The notes beneath the pieces are model-generated. The model was not told where the DNA came from and made no database searches. It saw nothing but the letters and a program-made list of their open reading frames with translations. Of a DNA stretch of 64,000 bases, positions 46,747-56,115 are shown one piece after another (positions within the stretch are counted from its first letter, which is position 1; each line of letters starts with the position of its first letter). The DNA is taken from the NCBI RefSeq assembly GCF_933509905.1, contig NZ_OW150024.1, positions 2,778,001-2,842,000 on the forward strand. Reading direction: 5' to 3'. The DNA comes from Trichlorobacter ammonificans. Lineage in GTDB: Bacteria; Desulfobacterota; Desulfuromonadia; Geobacterales; Pseudopelobacteraceae. The position numbers and the translations under genes were made by a program.

Positions 46747-48240
46747 ATGACCACACGACAGCATCTGGCACGCATCAGCCTCTGGACGGTTATCGCCGCC
46801 ATTGCCTGGACCCTGGTACTGGCAGCGTTCGTTGCCTGGTATTTTGAGACCACGCGCACGGTGGTGCTAGACATCGTCCGGGCTCAGGCGCGCATGGCCC
46901 TGGAAAAGGACGTGCTGTACCGCCGCTGGGTTACCGCCAAAGGGGGACTCTATGTGGAGATTTCTCCGGAAACACCCCCCAATCCGAACCTCGCCCATGT
47001 GCCGGAGCGGGATATCACCACCCCCTCCGGCCGCCGCCTGACCCTGATCAATCCTGCCTACATGACTCGTCAGGTCTTCGACTTCGCCCGCCAGGTCGAC
47101 GGTCCCCAAGGGCATATCACCAGCCTGCATCCCCGTCATCCCGAAAACGTTCCCGATGCTTGGGAACGTGCCGCCCTGGCCGCCTTCCGTCATGACAGTG
47201 CGGAGCACGGCGAGGTGCAGGTCATGAACAACCGGCGTTTTTACCGCCTGATCCGCCCCTTTGCGGTGGACGAAAAATGTATCCGCTGCCACGCCGCCGA
47301 AGGCTATCAACCGGGGGATATCCGTGGCGCGATCAGTGTGGCCATCCCGATGGATGAGTTCGAGAAAAGTATGCGGCACCAGGATATGCTGATGTGGATC
47401 GTTGCCGCACTGCTCTGGTTGACGGGGGTGGGAGTGATCGCTGCTGCCGGCAGGCAGCTGCTCATTGGCCGACGCGCTTTTGAGGACGCCAACCGCCAAC
47501 TGACGGCACGCGTCGAGGAGGAACTGGCCAAGAGCCGCACCAAGGATGCCCTGCTGCTCCAGCAGGCCCGTTACCAGACCCTGGGGGAACTGCTGGTGAA
47601 CATCGCCCACCAGTGGCGGCAGCCGCTGAACAGCATCGGTGCCCGCATCCAGGAATCGGCCTGGCTGATTGCCAGCGGGGAGATTCCCCGGGAGGAGGCG
47701 ACCCGCCGCGCCGAAGAGATCATGCTTTCCCTGAAGGAGCTTTCCGGTTCAATCGAAACGCTGCGCCGCCTGTGCGAACCGGTCAGCAGCAGTGAACGGT
47801 TTCTTCCCTCGGAGGCGGTGCGACAGGCGATCTCCGTCATGACGGACGCCTGCGCCGTCCAGGGCATCCGTCTGTCCTGCTCTCTGCAGGAGGAAAAATC
47901 TCTTGTCGGCATACAGGCCGACCTTGTACAGTGTCTACTCAACATCTTCACCAATGCCCGCGATGCGATTACCGCACGGGGCTGCCGGGAAGGCGCCATC
48001 GTCGTTGAACTGCGCCTGACCGCGGAACAGCGCCAGGAGATTCGCGTTCGCGACAACGGCGGCGGCATTGATGACGAGGTACTGCCCATCGTCTTTGACC
48101 CCTACGTCACGACCAAGTTCCGTGCCCAGGGGGTCGGGCTCGGCCTGTTCGTGGCCCGCCAGATCATCGAGCAGCGTTTTGGCGGTGCCATCGCCGCAGG
48201 CAACCGGGGAGACGGCGCAGAAATCGTCATTACCATCTGA
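46747..48240 (+). CDS. Sensor histidine kinase with a c-type haem sensor domain
   Basis: 497 residues. TM1 (about 10-35), then a periplasmic DUF3365/Tll0287-like domain (about 40-215) containing one haem c site, KCIRCH, followed by a TM2 (MLMWIVAALLWLTGVGVIAAAG). The kinase core has an H-box reading NIAHQWRQPLNSIG, N-box LLNIFTNARDAI, G1 VRDNGGGIDDEV and G2 GVGLGLFVARQI. HQWRQPL kinases are a recognised subfamily. The haem would let the protein sense redox state or a gas such as NO or CO. The cognate regulator is probably the CheY-like gene 15 bases downstream. The ribosome site is poor, so the exact start is uncertain. Confidence 0.9.
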   Translation: MTTRQHLARISLWTVIAAIAWTLVLAAFVAWYFETTRTVVLDIVRAQARMALEKDVLYRRWVTAKGGLYVEISPETPPNPNLAHVPERDITTPSGRRLTLINPAYMTRQVFDFARQVDGPQGHITSLHPRHPENVPDAWERAALAAFRHDSAEHGEVQVMNNRRFYRLIRPFAVDEKCIRCHAAEGYQPGDIRGAISVAIPMDEFEKSMRHQDMLMWIVAALLWLTGVGVIAAAGRQLLIGRRAFEDANRQLTARVEEELAKSRTKDALLLQQARYQTLGELLVNIAHQWRQPLNSIGARIQESAWLIASGEIPREEATRRAEEIMLSLKELSGSIETLRRLCEPVSSSERFLPSEAVRQAISVMTDACAVQGIRLSCSLQEEKSLVGIQADLVQCLLNIFTNARDAITARGCREGAIVVELRLTAEQRQEIRVRDNGGGIDDEVLPIVFDPYVTTKFRAQGVGLGLFVARQIIEQRFGGAIAAGNRGDGAEIVITI

Positions 48241-48255
48241 AGGAGAGCCTCTGCC

Positions 48256-48645
48256 ATGGAAAGCAGTCTTGACCTTTCCGAGCTTGCGGTACTGTACGTC
48301 GAGGATGAGCCGGTGGCGCGCATGTCGATCGGCGCCTTTCTGAAGCGGCAGGTCGCGACCCTGTATACGGGGGAAAACGGTAAGGAAGGATTCGAACTGT
48401 TCACCACCCACCGTCCGCAGGTGGTCATCACCGACCTTGAAATGCCGGTGATGAACGGCATGGAAATGATCCGGCGCATCCGGGAGGTGGACAACGGCAC
48501 GCCGATCATCATCACCACCGCCTACGACGACGAGGCGCACCGGTGTGATCTGGCCAACCGGGTCATTCTGAAGCCGATCATTTTCAACGACCTGCTCCAG
48601 CAGATCACGGAGTGTCTGAAAGTACGCGAAAACAACGGGCCGTAA
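48256..48645 (+). CDS. CheY-like single-domain response regulator
   Basis: 129 residues, a stand-alone receiver: acidic pair in LYVEDEPV, phosphoacceptor in VVITDLEMPVMNG, and the conserved lysine in VILKPI. There is no output domain, so it must act by protein contact or phosphotransfer. GGAG precedes the start, and it forms an operon with the haem-sensor kinase. Confidence 0.92.
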   Translation: MESSLDLSELAVLYVEDEPVARMSIGAFLKRQVATLYTGENGKEGFELFTTHRPQVVITDLEMPVMNGMEMIRRIREVDNGTPIIITTAYDDEAHRCDLANRVILKPIIFNDLLQQITECLKVRENNGP

Positions 48646-48687
48646 TGCTGCCGGCGGACCAGCCCGGCTCGGCATGCACCGGCATGC

Positions 48688-49773
48688 CTAGGTTTCCCTG
48701 AAACGTTGCAGCTCCGCAAAAGGACGGTTGTCGAAGCATCGCCGCGTATCCCTGCCGTGCTCCGTCGTCACCGCTTCGACCGCCGGTTCTTCGGCACCGC
48801 CCCTCCGTTCCTCCCCGCTCTCCAGGCCGTTCCCACTGAAAAAGTAGAGATTATACAGACGGTGATGGCCGCTCCAGCGGCTCCCCTGGGCCGTATCCCT
48901 GGCCACGTGGGAACGGATGCCGTTGATCTTCGAATCCATGTCGTCCAGGTAGTGCAGGATGGTGGCTTCAACGGTCTTGGGACGTTTGGGGGAACCGTAC
49001 TCGTACTGCCCGTGGTGCGACAGCAGCATATGCTTGAGCAGCAGCGCCAGTTCGCGGGGAAATTCGGGAATCCGGGCGAGGCGTTCCTGCACCATCTCCA
49101 CCCCGATGCTGATGTGACCGAGCAAACGCCCTTCATCGGTATAGTCGAATGCCCGGTCGTAGGACAACTCGACCACCTTGCCCAGATCGTGCAGCAGCGC
49201 CCCAACCACCAGCAGGTCCCGGTTCAGGCCGGGATAAAGCGGCACCACCGCATCCACCAGCCGCACCACCGCCAGGGAGTGTTCCAGCAGGCCGCCGCGA
49301 TACACGTGATGCATCCCCTTGGCCGCCGGCGCCCGACAGTAGTCGGCCACGAACCGCTCGTCGGCCATGAACAACTCCATCAGACGAGCCAGATGGGGGT
49401 CCTGCAGCGACTGCACCACCTGTCGCAGCTCCCGCTGCATCTGGTCGAGGGGCACGGGTGAAACCGGCATGAAATCGGCCATCTCCACCCCGTCTTCCTC
49501 CAGGCGACTGATCTCTTTCACCACCAGTTGCATCTTGCCCATGTACAGCGAGGCGGTACCGCGAACCTGCACGAAATCCCCCCGCTGAAACAGCCTGTCC
49601 CGTTCATCCACCTGGTCCCAGAGCTTGCCGTCCATGTCGCCGCTTTTGTCCATGAACTTCAGGTTCATGTACGGCTTGCCGTTGCGGGCAACGGCCAGGG
49701 TCTTCTCCTTGACCATGAACGCCGCATCGACGGCGTCACGGTCCTTCAGGTCGGCGATATACTGTTTCGGCAT
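48688..49773 (-). CDS. YhaM-like 3'-5' exoribonuclease (OB fold plus HD domain)
   Basis: 361 residues. An N-terminal OB-fold nucleic-acid-binding domain (about 10-95; YMNLKFMDKSGDMDGKLWD) precedes an HD phosphohydrolase domain (about 155-320) with GGLLEHSLAVVRL, GALLHDLGKV, LLSHHGQYEYGSPKRPKTVEA and LHYLDDMDSKI. This layout is that of YhaM, a 3'-5' exoribonuclease/exonuclease. The C-terminal tail is variable. Whether it degrades RNA or DNA cannot be read from the sequence. Confidence 0.85.
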   Translation of the reverse strand: MPKQYIADLKDRDAVDAAFMVKEKTLAVARNGKPYMNLKFMDKSGDMDGKLWDQVDERDRLFQRGDFVQVRGTASLYMGKMQLVVKEISRLEEDGVEMADFMPVSPVPLDQMQRELRQVVQSLQDPHLARLMELFMADERFVADYCRAPAAKGMHHVYRGGLLEHSLAVVRLVDAVVPLYPGLNRDLLVVGALLHDLGKVVELSYDRAFDYTDEGRLLGHISIGVEMVQERLARIPEFPRELALLLKHMLLSHHGQYEYGSPKRPKTVEATILHYLDDMDSKINGIRSHVARDTAQGSRWSGHHRLYNLYFFSGNGLESGEERRGGAEEPAVEAVTTEHGRDTRRCFDNRPFAELQRFRET

Positions 49774-49831
49774 GAAGAGTTCTTTCTGTTCGCGCCCCAG
49801 TCTCCGTACGGAGCGCGACCGCTTGGTACGG

Positions 49832-51289
49832 CTACGGTGCCTGTTCGAGAATCTGCAGCCTGATCCTGCCGATCAGACTGACCAGTGGCGCCAGATCGGC
49901 GGGGCGGTCCCCTTCGAACAGCGCCAGGTGGGAGGGGTCCGCCGGCGTCTGGTTGAAGGTGGGATCCACGGCCAGCCAGCGGCCGTCGATCCAGCTTTCG
50001 GCCCAACTGTGATAAAGAAACCCTTTCCCGTCCTGGGTCACCAGCCCCGAAACGAAGCGGGTGGGAATGCCGGCGGCCCGGGCCAGGGCAGTGTACAAGC
50101 GGGCATGGCTCTGGCAGTTGCCGCTTTTTTTCTCCAACGCCGCCAAGGCGCTGCCGCTGTCGTCGATGCTGTCCTCAAGCCAGCGGGCAGTCCAGTCGGC
50201 CAAGCGGGCAGCTTTTTCCGACGCGGTGGAAACGGCGCCGGCCACTTCCGCGGCCCGGCTCATGATCTGTGGTGCGGCGGATTCGATCCGCTCCGCAGGT
50301 TGCAGGTAGTGCGCGGGGGGAAGTGCCTGCGTTGCCGCCCGCTCCTGCCGCAAACTGCCGGTCCTGATCGTCAGGTTCCCGTTCTGCCGCTCCACGTTCT
50401 GGAAGCTGTCGTTCAGCAGGGGCAGCGTCTCGCCATACCCCTCGATACGTACCGCCAGTCCCTTCAGCTCCGCCACGGGCCGGGAGAGCGACGGCGTTGC
50501 CCGCACCATGCTGAAGTCGTAGATCAGATCCTTCTGGGAAAGCGCCAGGCCGCTGATCAGCGGGGCCAAAATCTCCGGCGACTCGGCCTTGGTCACCACG
50601 AGCCCGTCCCGCACCGATTCCAGCAGCGTATTGCCCTGGCGGTCAACCCAGATATCGTTGCTGACAAAGGGGTACAGGTCGTTGCGCATCCGGATGGCCG
50701 GCTGGCCGTCGGGGGTCCGCTCCTCCCCTATCAGGGAGATTTTCACCTCCTTGATCCGTACATCCTCCGGATCAAAGAACTGGACCCGATACTGCCGCCC
50801 GCTGCTGCCGCCCCGCATCAGGGGCAGCAGGTTCAGCACCGACGCCGGGAACACCTCGCCACGGGATTTGAGAAACCGCTCCGTCACTTTGCCGTCGGCC
50901 TCCCGTCGCACCTGCACACCACCACCGATCATTTTTCCGGACAACTGGGCGTGTTTACCGCTCAGGCTCTGCTCTACCTCGAAGCTTCGCAGCGTCAGTG
51001 CCGGGGTAACCAGATACTGTTCACGAAAGGTGGCCTCACGGGTGAAGCCCATGATCTGCATCCTGACGCTGCCGTCGCCGTCGATCCGGTAGCCGCCGTC
51101 CGGCAGCCGGCTGATCCGCAGACGACTGAACCCCATATATTCGTCGTTGACCTTGATACCGAACCAGCGTTCCCCCAGAGGAGGAGCAGCGATAGGGGAA
51201 GCAGCCCAAGCCGGCGCTACCACCAGCAGAAAAAGAAAAAAGGCGGCCAGGGCCGCCCTGCCGAAACGCAGGAAATTCGTGTACCTCAT
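49832..51289 (-). CDS. Secreted transglutaminase-like cysteine protease-fold protein
   Basis: 485 residues from the ATG at 51289 (AAAGGA ten bases ahead). A signal peptide or anchor (AALAAFFLFLLVVAPAWAAS) is followed by a long beta-rich region of about 320 residues, and then a transglutaminase-like core in which Cys, His and Asp appear in order: KKSGNCQSHARLYTALARAAGIPTRFVSG, FLYHSWAESWIDGRWLAVDPTF (the catalytic triad). The substrate is unknown; such periplasmic proteins can be peptidases, amidases or cross-linkers. It lies between the GGDEF regulator and the YhaM-like gene. Confidence 0.85.
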   Translation of the reverse strand: MRYTNFLRFGRAALAAFFLFLLVVAPAWAASPIAAPPLGERWFGIKVNDEYMGFSRLRISRLPDGGYRIDGDGSVRMQIMGFTREATFREQYLVTPALTLRSFEVEQSLSGKHAQLSGKMIGGGVQVRREADGKVTERFLKSRGEVFPASVLNLLPLMRGGSSGRQYRVQFFDPEDVRIKEVKISLIGEERTPDGQPAIRMRNDLYPFVSNDIWVDRQGNTLLESVRDGLVVTKAESPEILAPLISGLALSQKDLIYDFSMVRATPSLSRPVAELKGLAVRIEGYGETLPLLNDSFQNVERQNGNLTIRTGSLRQERAATQALPPAHYLQPAERIESAAPQIMSRAAEVAGAVSTASEKAARLADWTARWLEDSIDDSGSALAALEKKSGNCQSHARLYTALARAAGIPTRFVSGLVTQDGKGFLYHSWAESWIDGRWLAVDPTFNQTPADPSHLALFEGDRPADLAPLVSLIGRIRLQILEQAP

Positions 51290-51354
51290 GATGCAGCATC
51301 CTTTTCGACACATGGTTAAATGCAGCGGCGGCAACCGATCTGGCGCGCAGTCGG

Positions 51355-52287
51355 TCAGGCGGCACTGCCCGGATCGTTGACGATCACGCAGTTGCGCCCC
51401 GACTCCTTTGCCCGGTAGAGGGCGTCATCGGCAGTGCGCAGCAGATCGTCGATATCGTCGGAGGTGGGCGGAGCCAGCGCTGCGATGCCGAAACTGGCGG
51501 TGATCCGTTCTCCGGCCAGCGATCCGGCAAAGCGGATCCCCTGGATCGACAGCCTCACCCGGTCGGCAACGTTGAACGCCTCTTTCAGACTGGTGTCTGG
51601 CAGTACAGCCACGAACTCCTCGCCGCCGTACCGGGCGGCGATATCGTAGGTACGCAGCTCCCTCTGCAGCAGCATGGCCACCTTCTGCAGCACCACATCC
51701 CCCTGCAGATGGCCGTGGGTATCGTTGATCTTCTTGAAGTGGTCAATATCCATCATGATCAACGAGACCGTTCCGTTATGGCGCTGCGCCCGTTGCACCT
51801 CCCGCTCCAGGGCTTCCATCAGGTAGCGACGGTTGAACAGGCCAGTCAGGTGATCGGTATTGGAGAGCTCCAGCAACAGTTCATTGGAGCGTTTCAGGTC
51901 ATCCTGCAGATGCTTGATCTTCAGGTGCACCTTCATGCGGGCGACCAGTTCTTCGGGATCGAACGGCTTGGTCAGGAAGTCGCAGGCTCCCTGGTCAAGC
52001 CCCTTCAGCTTCATTTCCCGCTCGTTGTTGCCGGTCAGGATGATCACCGGCGTGTCCGAAACCTCCGGCCGTCCCTTCAGCATCCCCAAAAACTTGAAGC
52101 CGTCCATCCGGGGCATTTCAAGGTCGCAGAGTACGATATCCACCGGCGAGGCCAGCAGTTTCTTGAACCCCTCCAAACCGTCCTCGGCTTCGTAGTAACG
52201 CGAGAAAAGATCGTGGGCCTCCAGAATGCTGATGATCTTCTCGCGGACAGCAACCGAATCATCAATGATCAATACGCTGTCTGCCAT
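51355..52287 (-). CDS. Response regulator with GGDEF output (diguanylate cyclase)
   Basis: 310 residues. Receiver domain (about 1-125) with LIIDDSVAVREK, phosphoacceptor in IVLCDLEMPRMDG and lysine in LTKPFDPEEL. The GGDEF domain (about 145-305) has DHLTGLFNRRYL, MDIDHFKKINDTHGHLQGD and RYGGEEFVAVLP, with an RxxD inhibitory site (RTYD) five residues upstream. An active, phosphorylation-controlled cyclase making c-di-GMP is expected. It follows rpe by 31 bases and is probably in that operon. Confidence 0.93.
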   Translation of the reverse strand: MADSVLIIDDSVAVREKIISILEAHDLFSRYYEAEDGLEGFKKLLASPVDIVLCDLEMPRMDGFKFLGMLKGRPEVSDTPVIILTGNNEREMKLKGLDQGACDFLTKPFDPEELVARMKVHLKIKHLQDDLKRSNELLLELSNTDHLTGLFNRRYLMEALEREVQRAQRHNGTVSLIMMDIDHFKKINDTHGHLQGDVVLQKVAMLLQRELRTYDIAARYGGEEFVAVLPDTSLKEAFNVADRVRLSIQGIRFAGSLAGERITASFGIAALAPPTSDDIDDLLRTADDALYRAKESGRNCVIVNDPGSAA

Positions 52288-52318
52288 GACTCGTCCGCCC
52301 CTTCCCGTGAACCGGATG

Positions 52319-52984
52319 TTACAGCAACGGCTCGCGGCTCAGCCGCTTCAACTCGTTGATGGTTGCCGCATAGTTGTCGCTGCCGAACACGGCGCTGCCG
52401 GCCACCAGCACATCGGCACCGGCATGGGCGATACGGGCGACGTTGGCCGCCTTGACGCCGCCGTCGACCTCCAGCTCCGCACTGCAGCCACGGCTGTCCA
52501 GCATCTCCCGCAGACGCCTGATTTTGGGAATACAGGACTCGATGAAGCTCTGGCCGCCGAAGCCGGGGTTGACCGTCATCAGCATCGCCATGTCCAGGTC
52601 CTCCAGCAGATGGTCCAGCAGGCAGAGCGGCGTGGCGGGGTTGAGAGAAACGCCAGCCTTCTTGCCCAGCCCCTTGATCATCTGGATCAGACGGTGCAGA
52701 TGGGGGGTCGCCTCGGCATGCACCACGATAATATCGGCACCGGCGGCGGCAAAGTCGGCAACGTACCGTTCCGGTTCCTCGATCATCAGGTGTACATCCA
52801 GCGGCAGCGAGGTAGCCCGACGAGCCGCCTCCACGATCAGGGGACCGATGGTTATGTTGGGCACGAAACGGCCATCCATGACATCGATATGGATGTAATC
52901 GGCACCGGCCGCCTCCACGGCACGAATTTCTTCGCCAAGCCGCGCGAAATCGGCGGAAAGTATTGAAGGAGCGATCTTTTTCAT
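52319..52984 (-). CDS. rpe: Ribulose-phosphate 3-epimerase
   Basis: 221 residues, a TIM-barrel enzyme of the pentose phosphate pathway interconverting ribulose-5-P and xylulose-5-P. Motifs: [32 protein letters not shown] (metal site), [23 protein letters not shown] and [11 protein letters not shown]. The start is the ATG at 52984, overlapping the rsmB stop (ATGA), so translation is coupled to rsmB. Confidence 0.97.
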   Translation of the reverse strand: MKKIAPSILSADFARLGEEIRAVEAAGADYIHIDVMDGRFVPNITIGPLIVEAARRATSLPLDVHLMIEEPERYVADFAAAGADIIVVHAEATPHLHRLIQMIKGLGKKAGVSLNPATPLCLLDHLLEDLDMAMLMTVNPGFGGQSFIESCIPKIRRLREMLDSRGCSAELEVDGGVKAANVARIAHAGADVLVAGSAVFGSDNYAATINELKRLSREPLL

Positions 52985-54351
52985 GGATGCCTCGTTAGGA
53001 GCACGGCAAAAAACCCATCGGTGCCGTGACGATGGGGCCACAGCCGTAACGCCCCGTCCGTGGTCAGTAGCGATGAGGCGGCCCCTGAAAAAAACAGCCC
53101 TTTTTCTATCACAAACTGCCGATGGTGGGAAAGAAAATCCGCAACAACTTGCTCATCCTCTTCCGGGGCAGTGGAGCAGGTTGCATAGACCAGGCTGCCC
53201 CCCGGTGCCAGCAGGTTCGCCACCCGCGACAGCAGCAGACGCTGACGCCGGGCGCAGCGTTCGATATCGGCGGGGGTCAGGCGCCATTTTGCTTCGGGAT
53301 TGCGCCGGATCACCCCAAGTCCCGAACAGGGCGCATCCAGCAGGATCCGGTCGAACAGCTCACCGTGCAGGTACTCCGGCCGGGAAACGTCAGCCGCCAG
53401 GGTACGTACGCAGGAAATGCCGAGACGTTGTGCCGATTCCAGCACCCGGGCCAGCTTGCGATCGGTCAGGTCCGTGGCCAGAATACTACCGCTGTCCCCC
53501 ATCAGCTGGGCCAGGTGCAGGGTTTTTCCCCCAGGGGCGGCGCAGGCATCCAGCACCCGCTGGCCGGGTTGCGGAGCCAGCAGATGGGCAACCAGCTGCG
53601 ACGCCTCATCCTGCACGGCAAACAACCCTTCGGCGAACCCCGGAAGCGAGGGTATGAAAAAATGACCCTCCAGGCGAATCCCTTCCGGGGCATACCGACA
53701 TGGCTCGCACGAAATGCCGGCATCCCCGAAACGGGCCATCAGATCGTCACGACCGATCCGCAGCGTGTTGGCCCTGAGCGTCAGCGGCGGTTCAGCGGAG
53801 GTGGCTGCCGCCAGACGCTCGACCTCCTCCTCCGGCATCTGACCACGCCACTGCTCGATCAGCCAGCGGGGCACGGAGTGAGTTGCCGCCAGCCAGCCCC
53901 CCGGGTCACAGGCGCGATCCGGCAGGCAGAGCTGTTCCCGGCTTCGCAAAAAGGACCGCAGCACGCCGTTGACCAGACCGCTGGCCCGGGGGAGTACCCG
54001 CTTGGCCAGCTCCACGGTAGCGTGAACCGCGGCATGGGGCGGCACCCGGTCAAGGTAGAGCAGCTGAAACAGCCCCAGCCGCAGCAGGTGGCGCAGTGGT
54101 TCTTCCAGCTTCTGCAACGGCTGGGTGACCAGCAGCGCCAGGTAATGATCCAGGGTTCCCTGCCGACGCAGCACGCCGAAGACCAGGTGACGGTACAGTC
54201 CCCGGTCCGGACCGGCAAGCTCCTCACGGGCCAGCTCCCGGTCGATCAGGGTATCGGCGTGCTCAGTCCCCGCGGCAAGCGCCCGCAAGGTGTTCAGGGC
54301 GGCATGCCGGGGGTCGGCCCTATGGCTTGGGGATACATTCTTTTGTGACAT
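52981..54351 (-). CDS. rsmB: 16S rRNA (cytosine-967-C5)-methyltransferase RsmB
   Basis: 456 residues. An N-terminal NusB-like RNA-binding domain (about 10-150; [50 protein letters not shown]) precedes the SAM-dependent methyltransferase: [18 protein letters not shown] (motif I), [19 protein letters not shown] (motif IV) and [16 protein letters not shown] (motif VI, catalytic cysteine). Start ATG at 54351, chosen by homology; the open frame continues upstream without conserved residues. Forms an operon with rpe. Confidence 0.96.
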   Translation of the reverse strand: MSQKNVSPSHRADPRHAALNTLRALAAGTEHADTLIDRELAREELAGPDRGLYRHLVFGVLRRQGTLDHYLALLVTQPLQKLEEPLRHLLRLGLFQLLYLDRVPPHAAVHATVELAKRVLPRASGLVNGVLRSFLRSREQLCLPDRACDPGGWLAATHSVPRWLIEQWRGQMPEEEVERLAAATSAEPPLTLRANTLRIGRDDLMARFGDAGISCEPCRYAPEGIRLEGHFFIPSLPGFAEGLFAVQDEASQLVAHLLAPQPGQRVLDACAAPGGKTLHLAQLMGDSGSILATDLTDRKLARVLESAQRLGISCVRTLAADVSRPEYLHGELFDRILLDAPCSGLGVIRRNPEAKWRLTPADIERCARRQRLLLSRVANLLAPGGSLVYATCSTAPEEDEQVVADFLSHHRQFVIEKGLFFSGAASSLLTTDGALRLWPHRHGTDGFFAVLLTRHP

Positions 54352-54483
54352 CTTGCTACCATAATCCCGAAGTACCCGCTTGGCAACGGTTGATCCGCTG
54401 CGTGCTTGCGGAGCGGGCCGGAAACGGCTATTGTCCGGAGCACCGCCGGCATGAACCGGCATACGTCCGGCCAAGGACTTCCC

Positions 54484-55740
54484 ATGAACCATCCAGCGAC
54501 ATCATCCCGTCCCGCGCCATCCGGCAATCAGCGCTGGCGGCTTTTTGCCGTCCTGGCGCTCATGTACATTCTGGTTTACTTCTACCGGGTTTCTCTGGCG
54601 GTGGTGGCCGGCGACCTTTCCCGCGATCTTGCCCTGAGCGCCGAGCAGCTGGGCACCTTGGCCGGCATTCTTTTCTACGTTTACGCCGTGGCCCAGATTC
54701 CCCTCGGCCCCCTGATCGACCGATTCGGCGGACGCTTGGTCATTTCCTTCTGCGGCCTGCTCACCGCAATCGGCGGTTTCCTGTTCGCCCAGGCCCATAC
54801 CCTGGCCATGGCCATGGCAGGGCGTATCCTGATCGGCATCGGCACCGCCGCGGTGCTGATGGCCACGTTTGCCATTTTCAGCCACTGGTATGACACCCGG
54901 GAGTTCGGCAGGATATCCGGCCTGATGGTTGCCGCCGGCAATCTGGGTAACCTGGCCGGTACCGCACCCCTGGCTCTCATGGTGGGGATAACCGGCTGGC
55001 GCGGCGCCTTCCTGGGGATAGCCGGGCTGCAGCTGCTGGTGACGATGCTGGTCTTTTTCCTGGTGCAGGACCGGCCGCCGGGACACAACGCCGACACGCA
55101 CCACGACAGCTCGTCGCGTCCCGGCATGCTGGAAGCATGGCGGATCATCCTACGGGATCGCTCCTTCTGGCTGCTGGCGGCGGTGGCCTTCAGTTGGTAC
55201 GGCAACTACCTGGCGGTGCAGGGGCTTTGGGGGGGACCCTATCTGACCGAACTGCACGGCATGACGCGGGAGGAAGCCGGCCGGATGCTGATGTGGACCT
55301 CCGTCGGCTTCATCGCCGGGTCGGTCCTGATGGACCGGATCGCCCGTCGGCTGTTCCGCTCCTACAAGTGGGCGCTGGTGGCGGGGCAGTGCTGCCTGCT
55401 GTTGCTCATGTCCGGATTCCTGGGGTGGTTGGAGGGTCTGTCCTCCCTGCAACTCGGCCTCTACTTCTTTGCACTGGGCTGTGCCGTTTCCAGCGGCATC
55501 ATGATCTATCCGATCATCCGGGCCGCCTTCCCGATCTCCATTGTGGGTACGGCATTGACATCGATCAACTTCTTCGTCCTGATGGGGGCTGCTACGGCAC
55601 AGCAGGGGATGGGGTTGGTGGTGGAACGGATGGGAGGATATTCGCCAGCGGCGCTGCACGCTGCCTTTGCTCTGCCGCTGGCGGCACTGCTGGTTGCGCT
55701 TCTGCTCTACCTGGGCGCCCGCAACTATCCTGCAGGGTGA
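54484..55740 (+). CDS. MFS transporter
   Basis: 418 residues with about 12 membrane segments. The opening MYILVYFYRVSLAVVAGDL, PLGPLIDRFGGRLVI (loop 2-3 motif) and MATFAIFSHWYDTREFGRISGL fit the organophosphate/anion-cation symporter-like MFS branch. The substrate is not predictable. Start ATG at 54484 with AAGGA upstream; an in-frame ATG at 54451 has no site. It is divergent from rsmB and followed by a strong terminator. Confidence 0.85.
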   Translation: MNHPATSSRPAPSGNQRWRLFAVLALMYILVYFYRVSLAVVAGDLSRDLALSAEQLGTLAGILFYVYAVAQIPLGPLIDRFGGRLVISFCGLLTAIGGFLFAQAHTLAMAMAGRILIGIGTAAVLMATFAIFSHWYDTREFGRISGLMVAAGNLGNLAGTAPLALMVGITGWRGAFLGIAGLQLLVTMLVFFLVQDRPPGHNADTHHDSSSRPGMLEAWRIILRDRSFWLLAAVAFSWYGNYLAVQGLWGGPYLTELHGMTREEAGRMLMWTSVGFIAGSVLMDRIARRLFRSYKWALVAGQCCLLLLMSGFLGWLEGLSSLQLGLYFFALGCAVSSGIMIYPIIRAAFPISIVGTALTSINFFVLMGAATAQQGMGLVVERMGGYSPAALHAAFALPLAALLVALLLYLGARNYPAG

Positions 55741-55814
55741 TCCCGGCAGCCTACCCAAATCGTCGACTGCTCGCCGCCAGGCGTCCGGAAGCCGGAAAAC
55801 ATGGCAAAAAACGC

Positions 55815-55842
55815 AAAAAGGTCGGCTGTGGCCGACCTTTTT
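55815..55842. terminator. bidirectional rho-independent terminator
   Basis: AAAAAGGTCGGC, loop TGTG, GCCGACCTTTTT. A-tract and T-tract flank the stem, so it can end the MFS transcript on the plus strand and the tRNA transcript on the minus strand. Confidence 0.9.
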
Positions 55843-55848
55843 GCTGTA

Positions 55849-55925
55849 TGGCGCGCTCGAAGAGATTCGAACTCCTGACCCCCAGATTCGTAGTCTGGTG
55901 CTCTATCCAGCTGAGCTACGAGCGC
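55849..55925 (-). tRNA. tRNA-Arg (ACG)
   Basis: On the minus strand the acceptor arms GCGCTCG/CGAGCGC, D arm GCTCAGCTGGATAGAGC, anticodon stem-loop CCAGA-CTACGAA-TCTGG with anticodon ACG, and T arm with GTTCGAATC fold as a complete cloverleaf with a genome-encoded CCA end. The anticodon first base is presumably deaminated to inosine. Confidence 0.97.
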
Positions 55926-55944
55926 AAAAAACACGTATGAGCAG

Positions 55945-56038
55945 TGGCGGAGAGAGAGGGATTCGAACCCTCGATACCGGTTGTCCCAGTATACTCGCTT
56001 AGCAGGCGAGCGCCTTCGACCTACTCGGCCATCTCTCC
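55945..56038 (-). tRNA. tRNA-Ser (GCT)
   Basis: On the minus strand the acceptor arms GGAGAGA/TCTCTCC, anticodon stem-loop CTCGC-CTGCTAA-GCGAG (anticodon GCT), a long variable arm, T arm GAGGGTTCGAATCCCTC and an encoded CCA. The long variable arm is typical of serine tRNAs. It is 19 bases upstream of tRNA-Arg and shares its promoter. Confidence 0.97.
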
Positions 56039-56054
56039 CAAATTACAAAGCTGC

Positions 56055-56083
56055 AAAATAGAGCAAAGCAGACCATTTTGCAA
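56055..56083 (-). promoter_or_regulatory. promoter of the tRNA-Ser/tRNA-Arg transcript
   Basis: Minus strand: TTGCAA (56083-56078), 17-base spacer, TATTTT (56060-56055), about 16 bases before the tRNA-Ser 5' end. Confidence 0.6.
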
Positions 56084-56115
56084 GACAAATATTCGCTCTT
56101 GTCGAGCGGCGGTAC

